From: DSWT01 sp049975385
Lineage (GTDB): Bacteria > Chloroflexota > Anaerolineae > B4-G1 > SLSP01
Length of the DNA stretch: 31,886 nucleotides
Direction: 5' to 3'
Assembly: GCA_049975385.1 (NCBI GenBank)
Contig: JBNGDO010000046.1
Coordinates: forward strand, 1-31,886
Positions 6,307-13,190 of the stretch are shown piece by piece. The position numbers were made by a program, and so were the translations under genes. The notes beneath the pieces are model-generated. The model was not told the DNA's origin and did not search any database. It saw only the letters and a program-made list of their open reading frames with translations. Within the stretch, counting starts at the first letter, position 1; every line of letters begins with the position of its first letter.

Positions 6307-7644
6307 ATGATTGCATTACCTCGTTTGCAAGTCAGCTCAAACCGTCGTTTCATCATCACCGAGAACGGCGACCCGTTCTTCTGGCTCGGCGACACGGCCT
6401 GGGAGCTGTTCCACCGGCTCAACCGCGCGGAAGCCGAACGCTACTTCGCCAACCGGCAGGCCAATCGCTTTAGCGTGATCCAGGCGGTGGCGCTGGCCGA
6501 GTTTGATGGTCTCAACACGCCTAATGCCTATGGCGAACGTCCACTGCTCGATAACGATCCCACGCGACCCAACGAGGCGTACTTCGCCTACGTGGATGAG
6601 GTGATCCAGATGGCGGCCCGCCACGAACTTTATGTCGGTCTACTGCCGACGTGGGGCGATAAGGTCAACCATCAGTGGGGTGTGGGACCGATTGTGTTCA
6701 ACCCGGAGAATGCCTGCGTCTACGGGCGCTTTCTCGGGGAACGTTACCGTGAGCAGACCAACATCGTCTGGATTCTCGGCGGCGACCGGCCCGCCATTCA
6801 CGAAGACCACGACTACCGCCCGATCTGGCGGGCGATGGCAGCGGGCATCGATGAGGGAATGGGACGTCCATCGTTCAAGACCTACCACCCGGCGGGCGGG
6901 CGCTCTACATCGGCGTGGCTTCACGACGAAGCCTGGCTGGATATGCACATGATGCAGTCGGGCCACGGCGGCGGGCACGATGTGCCGGTGTGGGAATGGA
7001 TGACGCACGACTACGCCCTTACGCCGCCCAAGCCCGTCCTCGACGGTGAACCGAACTATGAGGATCACCCCGTGAACCCGTGGCCCACTTGGGACCCGGC
7101 GAATGGCTACTTCCGCGACCACGATGTGCGCAAGCAGCTCTATCGCTCGGTTTTCGCAGGCGCGTGTGGCGTTACCTACGGCCATCACGCCGTTTGGCAA
7201 TTCGCCGACGACCGGCACGGGTACATCAACTTCGCCGAATATCCCTGGTATGAGGCCATCGACCGTCCCGGTGCGTGCCAGGTCAAGCATCTGCGAGCGC
7301 TGATGGAGTCCCGGCCTTATCTTAACCGGATTCCCGACCAGGCGCTGTTGTGCTGCGACGCTGGAACAGGCGGTAGCCACATCCGCGCCACCCGTGACAG
7401 CGATGGGCGCTACGCCTTTGTATACCTGCCGCTGCCACTAACGGTCACCGTCGATCTGGAGGCCATCTCTGGCACGCAGGTCAATGCCTGGTGGTATGCG
7501 CCCTGCACCGGCGAGGCCACGTGGATCGGCCAGTTCTCCGCTTCCGGCGCGCAGACCTTCTCGCCGGCCGGTCACCAACCCGATTGGGTGTTGGTGTTGG
7601 ATGACGCAAGTCAGGGCTTCAGCGCTCCTGGACAGCATGGATAG
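6307..7644 (+). CDS. DUF4038 glycoside hydrolase, GH140-like (apiosidase family)
   Basis: 445-residue TIM-barrel hydrolase. The start shows the DUF4038 pattern FFWLGDTAWELFHRLNRAEA, followed by NRFSVIQAVALAEFDG. Likely catalytic acids are Asp160 in WILGGDRP and Glu248 in LDGEPNYE, matching the Asp/Glu pair of the family. The C-terminal 90 residues look like the small beta domain (putative collagen-binding) commonly attached. Characterised GH140 enzymes release apiose chains from rhamnogalacturonan II; whether this one does is inference. There is no signal peptide, so it may be cytoplasmic. The start is ATG 6307 with GGGAG seven bases upstream. A mandelate-racemase-family gene lies downstream across an assembly gap. 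Confidence 0.85.
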   Translation: MIALPRLQVSSNRRFIITENGDPFFWLGDTAWELFHRLNRAEAERYFANRQANRFSVIQAVALAEFDGLNTPNAYGERPLLDNDPTRPNEAYFAYVDEVIQMAARHELYVGLLPTWGDKVNHQWGVGPIVFNPENACVYGRFLGERYREQTNIVWILGGDRPAIHEDHDYRPIWRAMAAGIDEGMGRPSFKTYHPAGGRSTSAWLHDEAWLDMHMMQSGHGGGHDVPVWEWMTHDYALTPPKPVLDGEPNYEDHPVNPWPTWDPANGYFRDHDVRKQLYRSVFAGACGVTYGHHAVWQFADDRHGYINFAEYPWYEAIDRPGACQVKHLRALMESRPYLNRIPDQALLCCDAGTGGSHIRATRDSDGRYAFVYLPLPLTVTVDLEAISGTQVNAWWYAPCTGEATWIGQFSASGAQTFSPAGHQPDWVLVLDDASQGFSAPGQHG

Positions 7645-7677
7645 AGAAGAGGTACCATGCTGATGCGAGAGTTTCTA

Positions 7678-7856
7678 CCACGAATTTTCACGAATCTTCA
7701 CTAATTTTGATTTCTATTCGTGAAAATTCGNNNNNNNNNNNNNNNNNNNNNNNNNNNNNNNNNNNNNNNNNNNNNNNNNNNNNNNNNNNNNNNNNNNNNN
7801 NNNNNNNNNNNNNNNNNNNNNNNNNNNNNNATTCGTGCAGATTAGTGGTTTAGTTT
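7678..7856. repeat. CACGAAT word-repeat, copy 2, broken by the N gap
   Basis: CGAATTTTCACGAAT (7681-7695) and its exact reverse complement (7716-7730) form a 15-bp inverted repeat. The second arm runs straight into the N gap, and after the gap the sequence resumes with ATTCGTGCAGATTAGTGG, again the same word family. The gap probably arose because the assembler could not cross this repeat; its true length is unknown. Confidence 0.75.
7731..7830. other. Assembly gap of 100 N
   Basis: Exactly 100 undetermined bases, the usual placeholder for a gap of unknown size. The two flanking genes are complete. The flanks are both CACGAAT-family repeat, so missing sequence may be more repeat or additional genes. 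Confidence 0.99.
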
Positions 7857-7871
7857 TTGGGAGGTATTCCA

Positions 7872-8954
7872 ATGAAAATCACGGGTGTCAAAACACATTT
7901 TGTCGAATGGGAGCGCGGCCCATACCATTGGCGCGATGGCATTATGCCCAACGGCCCCATCGGGCGGACCGGACTGCTGCGTATCCAGACCGATGAGGGC
8001 ATCGAGGGGCTGTCGCCCTACGGCGGTGGCGCGAACATCGATGAGATCAAATGGCAGCTCATCGGTACCGACCCGCTCAACCGCGAGCGCATCTGGCAGG
8101 ATTTCTGGCGGAATTTGCGCTCGTCGAAGCTTGGACTGGCGATCGGTGCGGTGGACTGCGCGTTGTGGGACCTTTTGGGCAAAGTGAATGACATGCCGGT
8201 GTACAAATTGCTCGGTGGGATGCGCGACCGCATCCCTGCTTACGCCAGTACCGTCACCCTTGATTCAATCGACGAATACATGGAGCTCGCCGACGCCTGC
8301 TTGAAGAAAGGCTACAAAGCGATCAAGCTGCACGCCTGGGGACGGCTGGAACAGGACGCTGATCTCTGCCGCAGGCTGCGTAAAAAGGTCGGCGATGACA
8401 TTGTGCTGATGTACGACGCCTCGAGTATGTTCAACCTCTACGAGGACGCCGTGTGGTTCGGTCGCCAGTTGGAGAAGTACAATTTCTACTGGTACGAAGA
8501 GCCGATGGACCACTTCAACACGACCGTGCTGGCACGCCTGGCGCGGGAATTGGACATCCCGTTAGCCGTTGCCGAAGCGACGTACGGTGGGCCGTGGGAT
8601 GCCCACGCGCAAATCCAGGCCGGCGCGGCGGATATTATCCTCACCGGGCCATTGGATGCGTACAAAGGCGGGCTGACCGGTGTAATGAAAACTGCCCACA
8701 TCTGCGAGGCTTACGGCATGATGTGTGCGGTCCACGGCGGGGCTATTCCCCATCTGCACGCGGCTTGCGCGATCTACAACACCAAGTACTTCGAGCGGCT
8801 GGTGCCGGAGACGTACTACTCCCCGCCGGGTATCCTGGATGCCTCGACCGAGATCGACAGCGAGGGGTACGCCCAACCGTGGGACAAACCCGGATTGGGC
8901 ATCGAGGTGGATTGGGAGTGGGTTAAAAAGCACACGGTGAGGGAAGAAGGGTGA
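7872..8954 (+). CDS. Mandelate racemase/muconate lactonizing enzyme family protein
   Basis: Enolase-superfamily enzyme, 360 residues, normal length. Metal ligands are Asp182 (LMYDASS), Glu209/210 (WYEEPMDHF) and Glu235 (AVAEATYGG). The general-base side shows Lys152 in KLHAWG (K-x-H rather than the K-x-K of mandelate racemase). The opposite face has Asp262 and His288 (CAVHGG), the His-Asp dyad of the mandelate racemase/acid-sugar dehydratase subgroup. It probably dehydrates or epimerises an acid sugar; the substrate cannot be assigned. Start ATG 7872 follows TTGGGAGGTATTCCA, a strong Shine-Dalgarno. Its neighbour is a GH140-like hydrolase, consistent with sugar-acid catabolism. Confidence 0.88.
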   Translation: MKITGVKTHFVEWERGPYHWRDGIMPNGPIGRTGLLRIQTDEGIEGLSPYGGGANIDEIKWQLIGTDPLNRERIWQDFWRNLRSSKLGLAIGAVDCALWDLLGKVNDMPVYKLLGGMRDRIPAYASTVTLDSIDEYMELADACLKKGYKAIKLHAWGRLEQDADLCRRLRKKVGDDIVLMYDASSMFNLYEDAVWFGRQLEKYNFYWYEEPMDHFNTTVLARLARELDIPLAVAEATYGGPWDAHAQIQAGAADIILTGPLDAYKGGLTGVMKTAHICEAYGMMCAVHGGAIPHLHAACAIYNTKYFERLVPETYYSPPGILDASTEIDSEGYAQPWDKPGLGIEVDWEWVKKHTVREEG

Positions 8955-9009
8955 CACGTGATGTGTGATGCGTGAAGATGAACCGTCACGTATCACCATC
9001 ACGTATCAG
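8951..9009. repeat. CGTGATG heptamer repeat between convergent stops
   Basis: On the plus strand three 7-base units (CGTGATG, TGTGATG, CGTGAAG) are followed by their inverted relatives (TCACGTATCACC, ATCACGTATCAG). The repeat overlaps the stop codon of the racemase-family gene at one end and the EFR1 gene stop (9006-9008) at the other, so the whole spacer between the convergent genes is repeat. The inverted arrangement could fold into a hairpin. Confidence 0.7.
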
Positions 9010-10043
9010 GGCGACAAATCTTTGAGGGTGGTCTCCGGCTCGTGATAGCGCCGGTAGTAGTGCGTCAGCGTGGTCACGGTGAAGAAACGGTTGATGGCGG
9101 GCACGCGCAGGAGCAGGGCAAAGAGCGCGTAACCTACGACGAAGGCCAGGAGTATATACCCGTACTCCAAAAGCACCCACAGCAGCCCGCGCACGTCCGC
9201 CAGAGCCGGAATCTGCCGGGTCACGACGTTCAGCAGCCAATCGACAATCGGGATAAACGTGATTGCGCCTAGCAGCACGCCCCAGGAATGGCCCGCTTCG
9301 ATGGCCTGCGTGGGGCAGAAGGCCATACAGCGCATGCAGCTTTCACAGTCGAAGGTCCAGTATGGGCGGCGTTGCCCTGCTTGTTCCACCATTTTGATGG
9401 CATGCCACGGACAGTGTTCGGCGCACTGCCCGCATCCGATACAACGGTTGGAAGCGAAAAAGAGCTTCGCCAGGAAAAACCGGCCAAGGATCAGGTAGCC
9501 CACCGCAATCGGCGCCAAGGCCAGCGCCAGCAACGCCCACGGCCACGCGAGGAGGCTACGCTCCCCGGCTAAGAAGCCATCCATAAAGTTGGCCGTTTTC
9601 TCCCTTGCCTGCGTCGCCGCAGCGCGAGCTTTTTCCGGTGATACGCTGGGCACGAGTGACATCCAGTTATCCGGCCAGCGCGCATCCAAAAAACTGCGCA
9701 CTGTGTAGCCCTTGAGCCACAAAAGCAAGGCCATCACATAGAACGTCGTACCGCTGACGCCGGAGTTAGACGCGACGACCAGAACATCCGTGCTGTTTCC
9801 GCGTGGCAGATGCCAGATAAAGCGCAGCATCAACCAGGGCGCGACAAAGGCGTGAACCGGCGTTGCCAGAACGAGCAACGTGTCCGATCCCGTCTCGAAG
9901 TTCGCATCCAAATTGGCGGTGTTGATGGGCGACATCTCCGCAGAAATCCCTGCTGCCCGCAAACGTTCGGCAATCCATGTCACGACCCGGTAGGTGTTCC
10001 CGGTTCCCGACAAGAAGTAGAGCATCGCACGCTGGTAGGACAT
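9006..10043 (-). CDS. EFR1-type flavodoxin/ferredoxin membrane protein
   Basis: 345-residue electron-transfer protein. The N-terminal flavodoxin-like domain has the FMN phosphate loop FLSGTGNTYRV. Around 200-245 there are two 4Fe-4S ferredoxin motifs, CIGCGQCAEHCP and CESCMRCMAFCP. Hydrophobic segments precede the ferredoxin domain (ALLALALAPIAVGYLILG) and follow it (two helices), so it is membrane-bound. This matches the EFR1 family of ferredoxins. The redox partner is unknown. The ATG at 10043 is preferred over the preceding GTG because AGGAGA lies five bases upstream. It is downstream of the creatininase-family gene on the same strand, separated by a word repeat. Confidence 0.85.
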   Translation of the reverse strand: MSYQRAMLYFLSGTGNTYRVVTWIAERLRAAGISAEMSPINTANLDANFETGSDTLLVLATPVHAFVAPWLMLRFIWHLPRGNSTDVLVVASNSGVSGTTFYVMALLLWLKGYTVRSFLDARWPDNWMSLVPSVSPEKARAAATQAREKTANFMDGFLAGERSLLAWPWALLALALAPIAVGYLILGRFFLAKLFFASNRCIGCGQCAEHCPWHAIKMVEQAGQRRPYWTFDCESCMRCMAFCPTQAIEAGHSWGVLLGAITFIPIVDWLLNVVTRQIPALADVRGLLWVLLEYGYILLAFVVGYALFALLLRVPAINRFFTVTTLTHYYRRYHEPETTLKDLSP

Positions 10044-10056
10044 CACGATCTCCTCA

Positions 10057-10100
10057 CTTTCTCACACAAAGCCACAAAGGCGCAAAGTAAAAACTTGGTG
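10057..10100. repeat. CACAAAGGC word-repeat upstream of the EFR1 gene
   Basis: Degenerate 8-9-base units CACAAAGC, CACAAAGGCG, CAAAG fill the spacer between the creatininase-family gene and the EFR1 gene. The repeat starts 14 bases upstream of the EFR1 start codon. AACTTGG near 10092 also pairs with CCAAGTT at 10118-10124 across the creatininase stop. Confidence 0.6.
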
Positions 10101-10122
10101 CGATTCGCAGTTCTGTGCCAAG

Positions 10123-10812
10123 TTACAATTCGCGCAGAATCGCCGCCATAGCATCCACAGCGGCTGCAAAAAAGCGATCCATTACGTCATCTGGAGCCTG
10201 ATACACGCCACCGAAGGAGCCATCGCCGATCAGAACGCGCGTCGCGGCACCAGACGTTCCGGGCGCCAGCGAGACCGGCGACTTTTGGCCGTTGGGCACT
10301 GGCGCAACCCGCGTCAACGCCGGGAAGTTCTCCGACCAGTTGGCGTGATATTGCGCCAGCCCTGCAGCTTGGGCGATCTCGTTCACTGCCGGATGCCGCC
10401 ACCACTCGAAAAGCGCGATGTTGACCTCGGGATGCGCGGTGTTTAGCTCACTGATGAGCGCGCCGAGTACGCCACTGTTGCCCCCGTGCCCGTTGCTCAC
10501 CAGGATGCGCTTGAAGCCTTGCGCCCACAGGTTCGCCAGGACCTCGCGGACGATCGTGGCAAAGGTCTCCACGGATAGGCTGATCGTGCCAGGATAAGCC
10601 GCGAAATAGGGCGAGATCCCGTAGGGTAACGGCGGCGCGATCAACACACTTTCTCGCTCGCAGGCTGTCTCCGCGATTGCCAACGGCACGCGGATGTCGG
10701 CGAGCAAGCTGAGGTAAGCGTGCTGCTCGCACGCGCCCGTCACGACGACAATACGATCGTCGCGCTGCAGATACGCCTCCACTTGCATCCAGTTCAGCGA
10801 TGCGAACTGCAT
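10123..10812 (-). CDS. Creatininase-family protein
   Basis: Zinc amidohydrolase fold of the creatininase family, 229 residues. Metal-binding pattern: Glu29 and His31 in GACEQHAYLSLLAD, Asp39 in the same stretch, and the His of SNGHGGN. The spacing from His31 to Asp39 is one residue shorter than in the textbook motif EQHGPHLPLGTD, suggesting a distinct subfamily. The family includes creatinine amidohydrolase and enzymes that trim cofactor precursors (for example MftE); the substrate here is unknown. ATG 10812 is chosen for its AGAGGTAGGG leader, although a GTG at 10827 would overlap the moaD-like stop as GTGA. It is coupled to the MoaD/ThiS-fold gene upstream. Confidence 0.82.
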   Translation of the reverse strand: MQFASLNWMQVEAYLQRDDRIVVVTGACEQHAYLSLLADIRVPLAIAETACERESVLIAPPLPYGISPYFAAYPGTISLSVETFATIVREVLANLWAQGFKRILVSNGHGGNSGVLGALISELNTAHPEVNIALFEWWRHPAVNEIAQAAGLAQYHANWSENFPALTRVAPVPNGQKSPVSLAPGTSGAATRVLIGDGSFGGVYQAPDDVMDRFFAAAVDAMAAILREL

Positions 10813-10823
10813 GACCCTACCTC

Positions 10824-11198
10824 TCACGCAATCGTGTCAAACCGCGTGCGCTGCCCTTGATCTCCTCGCTGGCCGACCGTCTCCTTGAACTCGGCCAGCA
10901 TCCCGACGTCGTGCCGGTACTGGAAGGGCCACATACTTTTTGTGTGGAAGAACGCCACGCGATCACCGTCTTCGAGACGATGGGGCAAATCAGGCTGCAA
11001 GCCGGGCATTGCGCTTAAGTTGCCGTTGATGAAGGTGATCCCGCGCTCTTCCGTGGGCATTGCCAGATGCGCGAGCAGGTCTTGCACGGTTGTTCCGGCG
11101 GGCAATTCCAGGTGCTGTAACGCGAAAACATTGTCATCGCTCCCGCCGTACTTGGCTAATGGCCCATAAAGCCACACTTCAACGTGAATAATTCCCAT
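10824..11198 (-). CDS. MoaD/ThiS-fold protein without a terminal Gly-Gly
   Basis: 124-residue beta-grasp protein. The region to about residue 85 follows the MoaD/ThiS pattern: VEVWLYGPLAKYGG, then LPAGTTVQDLLAHLAMP, FINGN and LEDGDRVAFF. Canonical sulfur carriers end soon after in Gly-Gly; here a further 38 or so residues follow (HTKSMWPFQYRHD to RTRFDTIA) and no C-terminal GG exists. Thiocarboxylate chemistry therefore needs processing or does not occur. Start ATG 11198 has GAGG eight bases upstream. The stop overlaps a possible GTG start of the creatininase-family gene (GTGA), so the two products probably work together. Confidence 0.75.
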   Translation of the reverse strand: MGIIHVEVWLYGPLAKYGGSDDNVFALQHLELPAGTTVQDLLAHLAMPTEERGITFINGNLSAMPGLQPDLPHRLEDGDRVAFFHTKSMWPFQYRHDVGMLAEFKETVGQRGDQGQRTRFDTIA

Positions 11199-11293
11199 TG
11201 TTTCCACCTCAATATGAATTTTCGATGCCGGAGATCATCGTTTCTAGTGTAAAGTCTGGCAGGGAATGCCTGACGAGTAGCAGATGCGCCATG

Positions 11294-11980
11294 TCACGCT
11301 GCCAGGGCGATGGTTGCCGCCAGCGCGAATTGCGCCAGGTGATAGGTCACCATCACCAGCACGTGCATCACGTGCGACGGCGCGACGAATTTGTTCCACG
11401 CCAGCATCGAATCGGAGGCGAAGAAGAGTGTCGCGCCCACGATCGCGGTGAACCGCGCGGCAGCAGGCCACGCCGGGCGGAACAGCGTCGCCCACGCCGA
11501 GAATAGCATCAGGCTGAGGATGATCGCGTAAGCACCCACCGGAACGCGCATCGCCTCCTCGCCTTTCTGGCGCAGCGACGCGGCGATGCGCGTGTAGAGC
11601 ATCACCCCGAGCACCGCTACAACGACCAACACGATCACCGAACCGAGCGGCGGCAGCGTGGGATTCAGCCCAATAATGTAGCAAACGTGTGCGATCAGGA
11701 ATGCGATCAGGCCGGGGATGAAGAACCGCTCTCCGGGCAGCATCAGGAACACGTCGCCTGCCAGGGAGAAGCATAACCCCAGCACGAAGAACAGCGCCAG
11801 CCGCGTGTCCTCCGCGCCGCGCAGCAACAGCAGCGCCGCGACGATGACGAGGATCAAGGTCCCCGGTTTGACCACGTACTCCACGCGCTTCTGCTTTCGC
11901 GCCACGGCGATCCAGTTCACTATGCCCAGCGCCAGTGCCGGAACCAGCATCCATCCGCCTTGCTGTAAGAAATCGAGCAT
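11294..11980 (-). CDS. Lysoplasmalogenase-family (YhhN) membrane protein
   Basis: 228 residues with about eight hydrophobic segments (for example LVPALALGIVNWIAV, TLILVIVAALLLLRG, LALFFVLGLCFSLAGDVFLM). The segment FSLAGDVFLMLPGERFFIPGL and the late FFASDSMLAWNKF carry the Asp residues typical of the YhhN/TMEM86 family, which hydrolyses the vinyl-ether bond of lysoplasmalogens. Start ATG has GAGGT upstream. A word repeat separates it from the zinc-ribbon gene. Plasmalogen metabolism itself is not shown by anything else here. Confidence 0.87.
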   Translation of the reverse strand: MLDFLQQGGWMLVPALALGIVNWIAVARKQKRVEYVVKPGTLILVIVAALLLLRGAEDTRLALFFVLGLCFSLAGDVFLMLPGERFFIPGLIAFLIAHVCYIIGLNPTLPPLGSVIVLVVVAVLGVMLYTRIAASLRQKGEEAMRVPVGAYAIILSLMLFSAWATLFRPAWPAAARFTAIVGATLFFASDSMLAWNKFVAPSHVMHVLVMVTYHLAQFALAATIALAA

Positions 11981-12008
11981 TTGTTACCTCTTTCCTACGA
12001 TTTTTCTC

Positions 12009-12105
12009 GTCAGCAGATGCGCAACCAAAGGTTGCACCCAGATTGAGCAGATTTCATATTTGTCCATGGCAGAAAAAATCCGCTTTATCTGCTCAATCTG
12101 CTGAC
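12009..12105. repeat. AGCAGATT word-repeat palindrome, copy 1
   Basis: Outer arms GTCAGCAGAT (12009-12018) and ATCTGCTGAC (12096-12105) are perfect, as are the inner arms CAGATTGAGCAGAT (12039-12052) and ATCTGCTCAATCTG (12087-12100). A separate hairpin GCAACC-AAA-GGTTGC (12021-12035) looks inserted relative to copy 2 at 21826-21894. The element runs from 29 bases upstream of the lysoplasmalogenase start to five bases after the zinc-ribbon gene stop, filling the spacer. Confidence 0.8.
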
Positions 12106-12110
12106 AAAAC

Positions 12111-13190
12111 TTAGAGCATCTCCACCGGTTTACGGTTGAACTGCCAGGCGCGGAAGATGGGGATGATCGCGCCCAGACCGATGCACAACGCTACCACGCC
12201 GCCAATCCCCGCGACGACGAGCAGCGGCGGCACAGCCAGCCCCGCCACGCCCGCGATCAGACTCAAGAGGAAAAGCACTGCCGCCACCGCGACAATGATC
12301 AACGCGGTGCGCTGCGCGCGTTGCATCGAGGCACGCCGCACCCCATACACGTGCCCGGATTGCCCGTTGATCAGCACCGGGCGAGGTTGGCCCTCATCGT
12401 CGAGGTAGTAGGTGGCGTAGAGCGGTAGGAGCAGCAGCGTCCAATTCTGATCGGCATACGTTGGCGACCAGCGGAACTGGCGGATGTGATCCGCGCTGGC
12501 GGCTTGGCGACACTCCTCGCCCGCTGCCGCCTGGAAGGCCGGGGCGGCGTCGGTCCAGGCGGCCTCCGGCGCGCGATCCGGCAGGCGCACGACCGCCGTT
12601 TCCAGCGCGCCGGCGGTGTAGGGCGCGGCGTCACCAAGTTTATACGCGCCCAATGCTTTCTCCAGCATGGCGTGTTGTTCCAGCGCGGGTGCGATGACGT
12701 TGGCGTAACTCCGTTCGAGTTGCCCCAATCTCGGTTCCCAGCGGATGCGCGTCTCTTCGACTTCGCGCGTGGCCCAGCCGCTGCCGTCGCTATAACGTTC
12801 CTGGTGGCTGACGACGTTGTAGTCGAAGCCGACTTCCGCCTCCCAAGTAGCCGCCACATCGCCATCGACCAGCCACATCGGCAGGTAGAACGGCTGCACG
12901 CGGCTGCGCAGTGCGTCCGGAATCAGGTCGCGCGGCGCGAAGGGGATGCCGCCGGCGAACGCTTCGATGTGCTTGTCGGCGATGGTCTTCGTCACCGTGA
13001 AGGGCGTCACCAGTTCCGGCGGGCGGAGATAGGGCAACTGTTTCACGTCTTCGGTGATGGGTTCCAGGTCTGCGGCGAAGCAGTGCGGGCAACGCAGCGA
13101 CATTTTCCCCTCCGGGACAACATAGCGCCAGTCGCACTGCGGGCAGACGGTGACGAGCACTGCGGTTTCCCATCCGGCTAATTCAGACAT
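12111..13190 (-). CDS. Zinc-ribbon membrane protein, second of a pair
   Basis: 359 residues, function unknown. One N-terminal zinc ribbon (CPQCDWRYVVPEGKMSLRCPHC, two CxxC knuckles) is followed by a soluble region with RVQPFYLPMWLVDGDVAATW. A tryptophan-rich stretch and PVLINGQSGHVYG follow, then two C-terminal TM helices (TALIIVAVAAVLFLLSLIAG and PPLLVVAGIGGVVALCIGLG). The layout and the NGQ(S/T)G motif match the upstream gene, so the two are paralogues. Related proteins are often mis-named after PriA because of the ribbon; nothing here suggests a helicase. The start overlaps the upstream gene by eight bases with GGAGG in the overlap, so the pair is translationally coupled. Confidence 0.75.
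   Translation of the reverse strand: MSELAGWETAVLVTVCPQCDWRYVVPEGKMSLRCPHCFAADLEPITEDVKQLPYLRPPELVTPFTVTKTIADKHIEAFAGGIPFAPRDLIPDALRSRVQPFYLPMWLVDGDVAATWEAEVGFDYNVVSHQERYSDGSGWATREVEETRIRWEPRLGQLERSYANVIAPALEQHAMLEKALGAYKLGDAAPYTAGALETAVVRLPDRAPEAAWTDAAPAFQAAAGEECRQAASADHIRQFRWSPTYADQNWTLLLLPLYATYYLDDEGQPRPVLINGQSGHVYGVRRASMQRAQRTALIIVAVAAVLFLLSLIAGVAGLAVPPLLVVAGIGGVVALCIGLGAIIPIFRAWQFNRKPVEML

Noticed and set aside
8951..9009. CRISPR array in the tandem repeats
   Set aside because: Units are 7-10 bases and degenerate, without unique spacers of constant length; no cas genes.
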